Source of the DNA: JAKFEW01 sp036675505 | Lineage (GTDB): Bacteria; Cyanobacteriota; Sericytochromatia; S15B-MN24; JAQBPE01 | Assembly (NCBI GenBank): GCA_036675505.1 | Contig: JAKFEW010000031.1 | Location: 1-48,332 of the forward strand | Length of the DNA stretch: 48,332 nucleotides | Reading direction: 5' to 3' | Shown: positions 8,141-16,749 of the stretch, piece after piece | How the letters are laid out: the number at the start of each line of letters is the position of its first letter | Position numbering within the stretch: position 1 is the stretch's first letter | Made by a program: the position numbers and the translations under genes | Notes under the pieces: generated by a model | Databases searched by the model: none | The model's input: only the letters and a program-made list of their open reading frames with translations | What the model was told of the DNA's origin: nothing

Positions 8141-8896
8141 ATGCACGAAGCCCGTTTCCACTGCCGCATCATCGTCCTGCACCTCGGCCTCGCCGGCCTG
8201 GTGGCGGCCGGTTGCGCCACGAAATCCCCGGTCAAGGCCGAGCCCGAGGATGTCGTGGGGATCAAGCGGGGCAACGAGGTCCGCCTCATCAACGAAGGCG
8301 GGCCCGTCTTCGCGATGCCCGGCCAGGTGCTCTTCCTGGCCTCGGCGCGTGCTACCGAGGACCCCAAGGTCACGGCCGAGCGCGGCGACGGCACCAAGAT
8401 CCAGTCCGTGCCTTCGGCCCTGATCGGCGCCGACGGAACGTTCTTGCTGCGCGGCGCGATGTCGGCCGGCGTCTTCTTCGCGACCACGGTGGTCGAGGAC
8501 AACGACTCGGTCTACCGCATGCGCGCGCTGGTCCGCCCCGAGAACGACAAGTCGATCACGATCGACACGGTGAGCTCGCTCGTCGCGGCCGACATCATCC
8601 AGGCCTCGAAGCGCCACCAGAAGGCCGAGCTCGGCGCGATCTACGACCGCACCACCAAGCTCACGACCGACCTCCGCGCCGCGGTCCCGGCCGAGGAGAT
8701 GCAGGACGTCATCCTCAGCGCCTCGAACGACGCGCTGATCGGCCAGCTCCACGCGCTCGCCTCGGCGCGTCCCGCGCTCTACGACGAGCTGCGCGCCTGG
8801 GAAGAGATGCTCCATGGCGATCGCGCGACCGCATCGCCCCCGCTCGGCGGCCAGGCCGTCGATTCGCAGCCGCCCGCGGGCGAGCCGCCCAAGTAG
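8141..8896 (+). CDS. Lipoprotein with beta domain and helical C-terminus
   Basis: The ATG at 8141 follows GGGGGTG and gives 251 residues beginning with a lipoprotein signal ending LVAAGC. After the linker come a beta-rich stretch (EVRLINEGGPVFAMPGQ, ALIGADGTFLLRGAM, FFATTVVED) and RMRALVRPEN, then ITIDTVSSLVAADII, which starts a helical region of about 80 residues ending in a Pro/Ala-rich tail. The order mirrors the lipoproteins at 3637 and 45411 and suggests one family. It is 21 bases upstream of the large STAND-type regulator and probably in one transcript with it. Function unknown. Confidence 0.7.
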   Translation: MHEARFHCRIIVLHLGLAGLVAAGCATKSPVKAEPEDVVGIKRGNEVRLINEGGPVFAMPGQVLFLASARATEDPKVTAERGDGTKIQSVPSALIGADGTFLLRGAMSAGVFFATTVVEDNDSVYRMRALVRPENDKSITIDTVSSLVAADIIQASKRHQKAELGAIYDRTTKLTTDLRAAVPAEEMQDVILSASNDALIGQLHALASARPALYDELRAWEEMLHGDRATASPPLGGQAVDSQPPAGEPPK

Positions 8897-8917
8897 GGGG
8901 CTCACGCCCGGCTGGCC

Positions 8918-11900
8918 ATGCACCACCCCTGGTTGCCCTTCACGTTCCTGCCCCCTGGCCTGCCTGCCCATCACCAGCCACGGCCCGAGATCATGCGCCG
9001 GCTGCGCGAAGGCCTGCGGGCCGATCGCCGCATGACCGTGCTCTGGGGCCCGCCGGGCGTCGGCAAGACCACGGCGGCGGCGGACTGGTTCCGCGAGTGT
9101 GGCCTGCCTGGCCTGTGGTACAACCTCACGCCGTTCAGCCTCGATCCGGCGCTTTTCCTCTCGAACCTGCTGGTCGGCCTCAAGCGCACGTTCCCGACCT
9201 TCGACCCGAGCTGGGGCCCCTTGCTCGAATCGGCCACCTACAAGGCCGCCTCGCCCGCCGTCACCGGCAACCTGCATGAGGCGTTGGTCGAGCTCGCGCC
9301 CGCGGGCTTCGTGCTGGTGCTCGACTGGTGGGACGCCACGCCGACGCCGGCCCTGCGCGTGGTGATCGAGCTGCTGCTCGACCTGCTGCCCGAAAACGCC
9401 CAGCTGGTGCTGGTGAGCGACCAGGAGGAGGTGCTCGGCCACCTGCCGCTGCGCTCGAAGGAGTGCCTGATCCTCGGCCCCGACGAGCTGGGCCCCCAGC
9501 CTGGCGAGCGCCGCCGGCTCGCCGAGCTCGAAGGCGCCGAGGCGGTCGGCGAGTTCGGCGACTGGCTCGACTGGGCCTGGCAGCGCTGGTGCGCCGTGCA
9601 GAACATCCCCTCCGAGGGCCCGCTGCCGCCGCCCTGGGACGCCGTGCTCCCGGCGGCCGCCCACCTGCCCTGGATCGAGCCCGCTGTCTGGCAGGCCGTG
9701 ATCGAGCCGCACGCGCCCTGGCCGGCCGCTGCGACCTGGCCGCCGGTGCTGACGCGGCTCGCGGCCGAGACCCCGATCTGGCTCTTCCACCCGGCGGCCC
9801 GCGATCGCTTCCGGCTCCAGCTCGACCCGGCCCAGCGCCAGGACCTCGAACGCAGGCTCGGCGTGCACCTCACGCAGACGAGCCCTTTGCACGCCGTGCC
9901 CGCTTTCATGAACGCGGGCGACACCTACCAGGCCGAGGCGTTGGCCGCCCCGGTCGGCGAGGGCCTGCTGGGCAGCTACCACTACCAGGCGCTCGCCGAG
10001 CTGCTCGGCCACTTCCCCGCGGACTACCGCACGGCCTCGCCGCGCCTTTGCTGCCTGATGGCGGACCTCAAGCGGGTCACCGGCCAGGTGGACGAGGCGC
10101 TCAAGCATTACCAGGAGGCCGAATGGCAGGCACGCGCCCGCGGCGACGGCCGCTGGCAGGGCCGTGCCCTGGCAGGCCAGGCCGCGGTGTACGGCATGCG
10201 CGGCGACGAGCGCTTCTACAAGCTCGCGATGGAGGCCAAGGAAGTGCTGCCGGCCGAGGATCTGGCCGGCCGCGCCAACGTCTACAACCTGCTCGGCATC
10301 TACCACATGCAGGCGAACGAGCTGCCGCTCGCGATGACCTACCTGGAAGAGGGCTTGCGCCTCTACGGCAACATCCCGGACCGCATGGGCCAGGGCAAGG
10401 CGCTGATCAACCTCGGGCTGTGCCACTCGAAGGTCGGCAAGTTCGCCAAGGCGCGCGAGACCTACCAGGAGGCGATCCGCTGCGCCGAAGACTCGCTCAA
10501 GCTGCCGAGCCCGATGGTTTACAACAACCTAGCGCGCATCTTCGTGCTCGAAGGCGACATGCGCGCCGCCTGGGAAGCCGCCGAGCGGGCGCTGAACCTC
10601 GCCAACCAGCTGGGCAGCCGGCGCGAGATCGCCTACGTCGAGTCGACGCTGGGCGAGATCAACGCGCACCGCGGCGATTGGGCCAAGGCCACCGTCTATT
10701 TCGAGGCCTCCTACGACACCGCCGGCAACAACCGCGACGCGATCACGCAGGCCCACGCCCTCGCGAGCCAGGCCGAGGTGGCCATGCGCCAGGAGGCCTG
10801 GACCAAGGCCCGCGTGCTGCTCGACGAGGCGATCGTGCTGCGCGGCGCGCCGCTCTCGGACCCCGCGGCGTTCAACCTCGCCGAGGTCGACGCCCGGCTC
10901 AGGCTCGAGCTCGGCGAGACCCAGCAGGCCGAGGAGTTGCTCACGCCGATCCTCAAGTACACGGAGCGCCACGGCTTCCGCTACTTCCAGGCCTCGGTGG
11001 AGTTCGGCATGGCGCGGGTGCTGCAGGCCAAGGGCGACGTGATGAAGTCGTCCGAGATGTTCCAGAGCGCCTGCAAGATCGCCGACGACCACGAGTTCCG
11101 CTACCTCAAGCAGCTCGAGAGCCGCGGCTTCAACGAGCGCACGCGCGTCGTGCCGGCCGCCCAGGACGCGCTGCAGCCGGAGCTCACGGTCTACTCCTTC
11201 GGCCATTTCGCGGCCAACGGCGAGGACGGCAAGCCGCAGGAGGGCCTGTTGCTCTCGAAGAAGACCCAGCAGCTGCTCGTCTACCTGATGCTGCACCGCA
11301 AGGGCCTCACCCGCGAGGAGCTCTCGGACATCTTCGGCCACCAGGGCGACTCGCGCTCCTCGGCGAGCCTGATGCTGGTTTCACGCCTGCGCCAGGCGCT
11401 CGAGCCGACCCTCGCCAAGCACCAGCCCTCGCGCTTCGTGCTCCTGCAAGACGGCCGCTACACCTTCAACTTCGGCCTGAACTACACGCTCGACGCCGAA
11501 GAGTTTCTCTACCTGTCCCAGCAGGCCCGCGACCCGCACGTGAAGGCCGAGGAACAGCTCGCCGCGCTCAAGAAGGCGCTCGACCTCTACCGCGGGCCGT
11601 TCATGCCGAACTGCGACGACGAGTGGTGCGTGATCGAGCGCGAGCGCTTCCGCCTGCTCGCGAACGAGGGCTACGCGATCCTTTTCCAGGCCTTCGAGGA
11701 CCGCGGCGATTTCCGCGAGGTGATCCGCCTGGCGGAGCAGGCGATCAAGCATGATTTCCTGAACGAGGTGGCCCACCGCACGAAGCTGGTCGCGCTCGCG
11801 AAGCTCGGCAAGCGCGAGGAAGCCTTGAAGCACTACAAACGCACCGACCAGCACCTCTCCAAGAAGTTCGGCCTCGCCCCCGGCGAGGAGCTGGCCAAGA

Positions 11901-11935
11901 CCTTCCAACAAATCCTCCGCGGCCACCTCCGGTAA
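8918..11935 (+). CDS. STAND-type transcriptional regulator: NTPase, TPR, winged helix and BTAD domain
   Basis: The 1005 residues read as a signal-integrating activator. A P-loop GPPGVGKTT is at 44-52, followed by an LLVLDWWD-like Walker B region near 130-135 and a winged-helix connector to about 350. Residues about 380-740 are TPR-type helical repeats (for example NVYNLLGIYHMQANELPLAMTYLEEGL). A winged-helix DNA-binding segment follows (LLLSKKTQQLLVYLMLHRKGLTREELSDIFG, described here by its position near 775-805), and residues about 870-1000 match the bacterial transcriptional activator domain of SARP/DnrI-like proteins (DRGDFREVIRLAEQAI, KFGLAPGEEL). Such proteins are usually ATP-controlled activators triggered by a ligand bound to the TPR. 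Target unknown; the upstream lipoprotein gene is a natural candidate. The ribosome site is weak. Confidence 0.85.
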   Translation: MHHPWLPFTFLPPGLPAHHQPRPEIMRRLREGLRADRRMTVLWGPPGVGKTTAAADWFRECGLPGLWYNLTPFSLDPALFLSNLLVGLKRTFPTFDPSWGPLLESATYKAASPAVTGNLHEALVELAPAGFVLVLDWWDATPTPALRVVIELLLDLLPENAQLVLVSDQEEVLGHLPLRSKECLILGPDELGPQPGERRRLAELEGAEAVGEFGDWLDWAWQRWCAVQNIPSEGPLPPPWDAVLPAAAHLPWIEPAVWQAVIEPHAPWPAAATWPPVLTRLAAETPIWLFHPAARDRFRLQLDPAQRQDLERRLGVHLTQTSPLHAVPAFMNAGDTYQAEALAAPVGEGLLGSYHYQALAELLGHFPADYRTASPRLCCLMADLKRVTGQVDEALKHYQEAEWQARARGDGRWQGRALAGQAAVYGMRGDERFYKLAMEAKEVLPAEDLAGRANVYNLLGIYHMQANELPLAMTYLEEGLRLYGNIPDRMGQGKALINLGLCHSKVGKFAKARETYQEAIRCAEDSLKLPSPMVYNNLARIFVLEGDMRAAWEAAERALNLANQLGSRREIAYVESTLGEINAHRGDWAKATVYFEASYDTAGNNRDAITQAHALASQAEVAMRQEAWTKARVLLDEAIVLRGAPLSDPAAFNLAEVDARLRLELGETQQAEELLTPILKYTERHGFRYFQASVEFGMARVLQAKGDVMKSSEMFQSACKIADDHEFRYLKQLESRGFNERTRVVPAAQDALQPELTVYSFGHFAANGEDGKPQEGLLLSKKTQQLLVYLMLHRKGLTREELSDIFGHQGDSRSSASLMLVSRLRQALEPTLAKHQPSRFVLLQDGRYTFNFGLNYTLDAEEFLYLSQQARDPHVKAEEQLAALKKALDLYRGPFMPNCDDEWCVIERERFRLLANEGYAILFQAFEDRGDFREVIRLAEQAIKHDFLNEVAHRTKLVALAKLGKREEALKHYKRTDQHLSKKFGLAPGEELAKTFQQILRGHLR

Positions 11936-12193
11936 CCCAAGCACCCTTCCCCTCTCCGGGTGGGTTCGTGGGGGGGCTGGAAACGGGGAGAGGTGCCCGC
12001 AGGGCGGTGAGGGGGTCTCAGGGCACACCCGGTGCCTCGCGTGGGTCCCCCTTCGGATGACGGCCGGGTCGGTGCGGCGAGGTTCCCTGCGGTCGCTGAG
12101 TTAGGTGGGGCCCCTGGCCGCTATCGCGGCCCCCCACCTCCCAAGGCTCCCTCCGGGAACCCCGCCTGCCCGCCCCGGCCTGGCTGCCGTTGC
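11936..12193. repeat. Intergenic GC-rich repeat-like region with a GATA-loop hairpin
   Basis: 258 bases without a gene. 11945-11985 (GGGTGGGTTCGTGGGGGGG then CTGGAAACGGGG) is loosely like the dispersed repeat at 19510 and 35991. 12117-12132 reads GGCCGCTATCGCGGCC, on the minus strand GGCCGC-GATA-GCGGCC, flanked by GGTGGGG and CCCCACC that can extend the stem. The hairpin matches the one at 36067-36082 with a compensating base-pair change. Confidence 0.4.
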
Positions 12194-13048
12194 TCAGGCC
12201 CGAGGCGCTTTGGCGCCCGACGTATCGCCCAACTCCGGCTCCAGTCCCGTTCGGGCTTCTTGCCGGTCGATTGCGGGCGAAAGCCATTCGCCAGTGAGGT
12301 CTCCGAGCCAATATCCCCAATACGCCGGGCCGGCGCCGAACCACGCGACGCCCTGGCGATCGACGCCGACCAAGCGTTCGATGTCGGCAGCCGGGTCGAA
12401 CAACGAGCGAGGAAGGTGCCCAACCACCTCCCCTGTCGGCCCGAGGGCCATCACGCCATGTTCGCCGGCGACCCAGGTATTGCCGCCCACGTCGAGCCAC
12501 AAGGAACTCACGCCGAAGCGGTTCGGCGCATCCCAGCCGAAGCGCCGGACCTCGCCATCGAGGCGCACGGCGTCGACGCTCCAAACGAGATCGCCGGAAT
12601 GTCTCCAACGTTCGATGGCCTCGAGCCCGTACGCCGGCGCGAAGACGTAGGAGCTGCGGTCCGCCGCGACCACACGGGCTTCATGCCCCTTCCGCAGCGG
12701 CGGGGCGGCGTGAGGATCACCGTCGTCGGCGAAGAGCTCGACTCCCATCCCCGAGATGGCCACGATCGTGCCGCCTTCGGCGAAAGCGAGTTCGCGCTCG
12801 AAGTAGTTGTGGTGGCGCAGGTACTTGTGGAGCGAGAGCGCGCCGGTCGTGAGATCCATGGCGACGACGCAGGGCTCGAACTCCTGGTAGACGTCGTGGA
12901 AGTATGCCACGCGGCGTTGCAGGTCCACTGCCTCGAGGAAGTACTGGTGATTGTCCTGTTCGAGTTTCTTCCACGAGAAGCGTGAATCGTCGTTCGAGTG
13001 AGGCGATATCAACCAGCCCTCCACGTCGTCTCGCCGTGGATGCCGCAT
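12194..13048 (-). CDS. Beta-propeller-like orphan protein, 5' end doubtful
   Basis: From the ATG at 13048 the product is 284 residues. It has repeated strand-turn units such as RVAYFHDVY, CVVAMDLTTGALSLHKY, TIVAISGMGVELFADDG, NTWVAGEHGVMALGPTGEVV and VAWFGAGPA, spaced like blades of a ligand- or NHL-type propeller. No signal peptide is visible with this start. Between 13048 and the upstream gene's stop (13132) another frame of the same strand encodes LVWHGQPEGVLIPDSR, which looks like protein and then hits a stop, so the true N-terminus may have been lost through a frameshift or the gene may be a remnant. Third-position GC is lower than in the neighbours. Function unknown. Confidence 0.5.
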   Translation of the reverse strand: MRHPRRDDVEGWLISPHSNDDSRFSWKKLEQDNHQYFLEAVDLQRRVAYFHDVYQEFEPCVVAMDLTTGALSLHKYLRHHNYFERELAFAEGGTIVAISGMGVELFADDGDPHAAPPLRKGHEARVVAADRSSYVFAPAYGLEAIERWRHSGDLVWSVDAVRLDGEVRRFGWDAPNRFGVSSLWLDVGGNTWVAGEHGVMALGPTGEVVGHLPRSLFDPAADIERLVGVDRQGVAWFGAGPAYWGYWLGDLTGEWLSPAIDRQEARTGLEPELGDTSGAKAPRA

Positions 13049-13131
13049 CCGAGAGGCGTAGACGCCCGGGAGTCGGGGATGAGGACGCCCTCCGGCTGGC
13101 CGTGCCAAACGAGTTCCAACGGTGGTGGCTG

Positions 13132-13566
13132 CTAGTCGAACAGCCCCGCGACGCCGTGGCCGATCTTCGAGAGCAGGCGGCCGGCGCCGTAGCTGGAAAC
13201 GGCACTGATGCCCACGCCGATCGCGATGAAGGCCCAGATCGCCGGGCTCATCGCGCCGGTAGGCGACATCGGGGCGGCCATCGCGATGGTGGCCATGCCG
13301 CCCACGACCGTGCCGAGGCCCGTCGCGCCGAAGGTCGTGATCTTCTCCCACAGCGGCCACTTCTTCTTGCCGCCCTTCTCGCGCAGCTCGTACTCCTTGC
13401 CGTCGATGACCACGGTCTTCTGCTGGGGCGCCGTGGCCTTGGCGGTCACGGACAAAGCGAGCGAGTCGCCCGAGGTCGGCGCGGCGGGCTTCGCCTGTGA
13501 GGGCGCGGCCGGCTTGAGCGGGCCGACGGCCGGGCGGACGGGGGGGGTGGCGTTGATGGCGGTCAT
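13132..13566 (-). CDS. Paralogous two-TM protein with basic 'VVIDGKEYELREKG' core (copy 2)
   Basis: 144 residues in three parts: a Pro/Ala-rich, probably disordered N-terminus (1-40), a conserved polar core with TAPQQKTVVIDGKEYELREKG and KKWPLWEKITTFGATG (48-88), and two hydrophobic helices (90-135) ending GVAGLFD. The upstream gene at 13605-14039 shares the whole layout and most core residues, so this is a tandem duplication. The first helix could be membrane-spanning with the core on the cytosolic side (positive-inside). ATG at 13566 with AGGA before it. I know no family for it. Confidence 0.7.
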   Translation of the reverse strand: MTAINATPPVRPAVGPLKPAAPSQAKPAAPTSGDSLALSVTAKATAPQQKTVVIDGKEYELREKGGKKKWPLWEKITTFGATGLGTVVGGMATIAMAAPMSPTGAMSPAIWAFIAIGVGISAVSSYGAGRLLSKIGHGVAGLFD

Positions 13567-13604
13567 GGGCGGAATCCTCTATGCGGTGCGGGAGGCGCGG
13601 CGGA

Positions 13605-14039
13605 TTACTTGAACCACCCCAGAACGCCGTTGGCGGCCTTGGAGGCGCCGCGGCCGGTGAGGTAGCCGATGCCCGCGCAGGCGAGCAGGCCGATGGCGAA
13701 GGCCAGCGTGCTGGCCGGGGTGAAGGCGCCCGAGAAGTCGACGCCGATGGCGCAGAACGCGCCGATGGGGATGCCTGCGATCGCGCCGACGCCCGTGGCG
13801 CCGAAGGTCGTGATCTTCTCCCAGAGGGGCCACTTGCGCTTGCCCTTTTCGCGCAGCTCGAATTCCTTGCCGTCGATCACGACGGTCTTCTGAGCCGGCG
13901 CGGTGGCCTTCGCGGAGATCGCAAGCGTGTCGCCGGCCGGCCTGGCCGTCGTGGCGGCTGCGGGCTTGGCGGCCGGATTGGCGGCGGGCTTCGCGGCGGG
14001 CGCGGCGACGGGGCGGTTGGCGGTCACGGGGGTGGTCAT
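13605..14039 (-). CDS. Paralogous two-TM protein with basic 'VVIDGKEFELREKG' core (copy 1)
   Basis: 144 residues from the ATG at 14039 (GGAGAG seven bases upstream; an ATG at 14054 is an alternative). Low-complexity Ala/Pro/Lys repeats AAKPAANPAAKPAA occupy the first 45 residues. The core TAPAQKTVVIDGKEFELREKG / RKWPLWEKITTFGATG is shared with the downstream copy, then two hydrophobic segments follow and the protein ends VLGWFK. The copies are 38 bases apart and form an operon. Three Pho-box-like octamers precede it. Function unknown; the absolutely kept WPLWEKITTFGATG segment joins core and first membrane helix and is the likely working part. Confidence 0.7.
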   Translation of the reverse strand: MTTPVTANRPVAAPAAKPAANPAAKPAAATTARPAGDTLAISAKATAPAQKTVVIDGKEFELREKGKRKWPLWEKITTFGATGVGAIAGIPIGAFCAIGVDFSGAFTPASTLAFAIGLLACAGIGYLTGRGASKAANGVLGWFK

Positions 14040-14123
14040 CGGAAGGCTCTCCATACTCGGCGGTCACGCGCGCACTTGGCTGTGGATCTTATCGGGGCCG
14101 GGGTGGGGGGGACGTTGATGATT

Positions 14124-14153
14124 CGATTCAGATACGGTAAAGGACCCATTAAG
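14124..14153 (-). promoter_or_regulatory. Pho-box-like triple octamer
   Basis: On the minus strand CTTAATGG-GTC-CTTTACCG-TAT-CTGAATCG: three octamers with 11-base period, 85-115 bases before the start of the paralogue gene. The first two are fair matches to YTTAACCC, the third poor. Confidence 0.3.
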
Positions 14154-14210
14154 GGTTTCATGAGCCGTCATGGCGTTTCGGCCTGATTCCTGTATCGGCG
14201 GGCATAGCGA

Positions 14211-14237
14211 CACGCCGGCGACAGGGTCGCCGGCGTG
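14211..14237 (-). terminator. Perfect 12-bp hairpin after the HD gene
   Basis: CACGCCGGCGAC, loop of three, GTCGCCGGCGTG. It lies 36 bases after the stop of the HD protein. There is no T-run on the minus side, and only GTTTG on the plus side, so termination strength is uncertain. Confidence 0.5.
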
Positions 14238-14272
14238 GTTTGTAATCAGGTGAAAAACTGGCTAAGGCCGCC

Positions 14273-16198
14273 TTAGCGCGTCACCGCGATCGGCATGCGC
14301 CGGCGCAGCTCGCGGCGGCGCTGGGAGCTGCCGGGGTCCTCGTCGCCGAGCAGGCCGAAGTAGCTCTGGTAGGCGTCGATGCTGTGGCCGAAGACCTCGT
14401 CCATCGCGGTGGCGAGGCGATCGGCCATGTCCACGCCCTCGAGCGGCTCGAGCAGCTGGCTCGAGAGGCGGCGGCCCCAGCCGGTCGCGCCGTACTTGTG
14501 GCGCTCCACGAAGACGTTGCGCACGCGCTCGAGGCGCGTGGTGGCATACAGCAGGCCGGACTGGCGCAGGTAATGGAGATCGTTGCGCAGCTCGCCCGGC
14601 AGCTCGTCGGCGGCGTAGGCGCTCGGGAAGCGATCGCCCCAGATCGCGCGGATCGCCGGGTGGCGCAGCAGCGTCCAGACCGCCTCGCGGCCGTCGAGGT
14701 AGAGCCGCGGCTCGTCGAGCGCGGCTTCCAGCCGGTTGAGGGCCGCGTAGAGCGACAGGAAGAGGATGTCGAGGCGCGAAGGCTCGAGCGGCAGGCGGTC
14801 GAGCAGCTGGTCCATCACCTGGCTCTCCAGCGCGAGCAGCAGGCCCAGGCGCGCGCGCTCGCCGCGCCAGAATTCCTGGACGAAGTGGTGGGCCTTGTCG
14901 AGCGTGAGGGTCGGGTCGATCGCGCGGTAGCGCTCGACCCACTCGCCGAACGTCTGCTCGTCCATCGTGAAGGGCTGGTCCGGCGGCGCGTAGACCTGGA
15001 TCGCGGTCGCCTCCAGCGAGGCCGTGACGATGCCGCCCACCATCGGCAGGTCCGTCAGGCGGCCGTGCCACGGCACATGGCCGACCTTCTGGGTGCGCAG
15101 CGGCGCCACCGGCGGGCTCACGCGGGCGATGTCGATCAAGAAGGGCCGCTCGAGCGCGCCGGAGAGCCGGTCCTGCAACGGCCGGGCCACGCTGCCACGC
15201 CGCTGGTGCAGCGACTGGAGGGCGTAGCGCGCGGCGGGCGAGAGCAGCGGGAAGTCGAAGGCCTCGACCAGCTCGTAGGGGGTGCGGCCGCCCACCAGGT
15301 CGGCGAGCTGCCGCCAGGCGTGCGGGGCCCGCTCGCGCAGGAAGTGCTCCATATCGACGTCCTGGCCCTCGTTGGCGATCGCCCTGAACCTGATCTGGAG
15401 CGCCTCGTCGGCGCCGACCAGCGCCTCGCGGATGCATTCGGCGAGCAGCAGGTCGCCGAGCCGCGACAGCGGGTTGTTCTGGATGTTCGAGATCAGCTGG
15501 TAGCGGGCGGCGAGCAGCTGGATCGCGATGTAGGTGTGGCTCGCGCTCAAGACCAGCCCGTGCTGCGCGTCGAGCGCCCACAGGTGGCGCAGCGACTGGA
15601 CGTCGATGCCGTGGGTGAAGCCGCAATAGTAGTTGTCGCGCATCGCATAATCGATGCGGTCGGCGTCGATCTCCGAGTGGATCAGCAAGTTGAGGTCGCG
15701 GCGCGGGTGCTCGCCGGTCGCGAGCGCCGCGAGCTCCTCGCGGTCGATGTGGCGGTAGTCCGGGTGGCGCGACAGGACCTCGCCGATCTCCGGATCATGG
15801 AGCAGCAGGTGGCGCGTGTGCTCCTCGTGATCGTGGTACTCGGCCAGGAAGCCCAGGCCCGGCTTGTCGGCGTAGCGCCGCGCCGCGTCCTCGAGCGAGT
15901 GCGAATAAGGGCGGTGCCCCAGGTCATGCGTGAGCGCGGCCAGCCGCAGCAGGCGCTGCTCCTGGTGGGCGAAGATCGGCAGGTCGCCCGCGATCAGCCA
16001 GGCGGTGTGCATCGCGCCGATGATGTGCTCGAACCGCGTGTGGTGAGCGCCCGGGTAGATGACGTAGGCCATGCCCATCTGCCGCACGCCCCGCATGCGG
16101 GCCAGCGGGCGCGTGCGCAGCAGGTCGCGCTCGCAGGCCGTCAAAGGGATCAGGCCATGGATGGGGTCGCGGACGGAGTCGGTGAAGTGCAGCGTCAC
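14273..16198 (-). CDS. HD-superfamily phosphohydrolase (dNTPase/SAMHD1-like)
   Basis: The 641-residue protein starts with HFTDSVRDPIHGLIPLT, the usual opening of the COG1078 group. Metal-binding HD motifs are TRFEHIIG (H58), LTHDLGHRPYSHSLE (H91-D92) and DADRIDYAMRDNYY (the later Asp). Relatives hydrolyse dNTPs or other nucleotides. It is longer than common members (400-500 residues); the C-terminal 200 residues are an unassigned helical extension. The start is a GTG at 16198 without a ribosome site; a TACGCT sits seven bases before it (16206-16211), so a leaderless message is possible. It is divergent from the glutaredoxin gene. Substrate unknown. Confidence 0.85.
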   Translation of the reverse strand: MTLHFTDSVRDPIHGLIPLTACERDLLRTRPLARMRGVRQMGMAYVIYPGAHHTRFEHIIGAMHTAWLIAGDLPIFAHQEQRLLRLAALTHDLGHRPYSHSLEDAARRYADKPGLGFLAEYHDHEEHTRHLLLHDPEIGEVLSRHPDYRHIDREELAALATGEHPRRDLNLLIHSEIDADRIDYAMRDNYYCGFTHGIDVQSLRHLWALDAQHGLVLSASHTYIAIQLLAARYQLISNIQNNPLSRLGDLLLAECIREALVGADEALQIRFRAIANEGQDVDMEHFLRERAPHAWRQLADLVGGRTPYELVEAFDFPLLSPAARYALQSLHQRRGSVARPLQDRLSGALERPFLIDIARVSPPVAPLRTQKVGHVPWHGRLTDLPMVGGIVTASLEATAIQVYAPPDQPFTMDEQTFGEWVERYRAIDPTLTLDKAHHFVQEFWRGERARLGLLLALESQVMDQLLDRLPLEPSRLDILFLSLYAALNRLEAALDEPRLYLDGREAVWTLLRHPAIRAIWGDRFPSAYAADELPGELRNDLHYLRQSGLLYATTRLERVRNVFVERHKYGATGWGRRLSSQLLEPLEGVDMADRLATAMDEVFGHSIDAYQSYFGLLGDEDPGSSQRRRELRRRMPIAVTR

Positions 16199-16365
16199 GG
16201 CCGCCAGCGTACCATGGACTTACAAACTAGTGATGACCGGCGCTCGACGCTTGAATCGAACGGCGTCTCGGGGGATGATGGAAGGACCTGGAACACCACC
16301 GCTCCCTCCTCCCGGGCGCCGGGTCCCTCAAGGGACCTGGCGCCCGGCGTTTCGGACCGGTATGG

Positions 16366-16371
16366 TAAGAT
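16366..16371 (+). promoter_or_regulatory. -10 box of the glutaredoxin gene
   Basis: TATGGTAAGATTT: TAAGAT in the TGGTAnnAT context shared with other promoters of the window. The leader would be about 22 bases and includes a strong ribosome site AAGGAGG at 16387-16393. Confidence 0.45.
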
Positions 16372-16399
16372 TTGGGTGCCTATTCAAGGAGGACCGGTC

Positions 16400-16678
16400 G
16401 TGAGCCAGCCCAAGATCATCGCGTACATGAAGCCCGTCTGCGGCTGGAGCAATGGCGTGCGCGCCGTGTTCCAGAAGTATGGCCTCGAGTACGAGGACAA
16501 GGACATCATCAACAACCCCGCCAACTACCAGGAAATGGTCATGAAGAGCGGCCAGCCGCTCCAGCCCTGCGTCGAAGTCGACGGCGAGATGATCGCCGAC
16601 GTCAGCGGCGACGAGGTCGAGGCCTGGCTGCTGCAGAAGGGCATCGTCATGCCCCTGCCGGCGGAAGCGAACGCGTAA
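16400..16678 (+). CDS. Monothiol glutaredoxin, CGWS active site
   Basis: A small thioredoxin-fold protein of 92 residues. The active site is C14-G-W-S17 (KPVCGWSNGV), so it has one redox cysteine instead of CxxC. The later part has QPCVEVDGEMIADVSGDEVEAWL, the position of the cis-Pro/glutathione-binding loop and last helix in glutaredoxins, although the usual TVP is replaced by LQPC, which brings in a second cysteine. It probably acts in glutathione- or other thiol-dependent disulfide exchange in the cytosol; a link to ovothiol from OvoA is speculative. The GTG at 16400 follows an AAGGAGG with ideal spacing. It is a single-gene transcript with a terminator directly after it. Confidence 0.88.
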   Translation: MSQPKIIAYMKPVCGWSNGVRAVFQKYGLEYEDKDIINNPANYQEMVMKSGQPLQPCVEVDGEMIADVSGDEVEAWLLQKGIVMPLPAEANA

Positions 16679-16696
16679 GCGGGTCGTAGACCAGAC

Positions 16697-16718
16697 GGGC
16701 GCCCCTCCGGGGGCGCCC
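16697..16718. terminator. Bidirectional hairpin between grx and the XRE gene
   Basis: GGGCGCCCC, loop TCCG, GGGGCGCCC, followed on the plus strand by GATTCGCTT. It lies between two convergent genes, 19 bases after the glutaredoxin stop and 32 before the end of the XRE gene. Confidence 0.6.
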
Positions 16719-16749
16719 GATTCGCTTCAGGCGGGCTTCGACCGTCGCA

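Noticed and set aside
14384..16390. Long plus-strand frame running into the glutaredoxin gene
   Set aside because: The part before 16400 is antisense to the HD protein; the ribosome site and thioredoxin-fold sequence begin only at the GTG at 16400.
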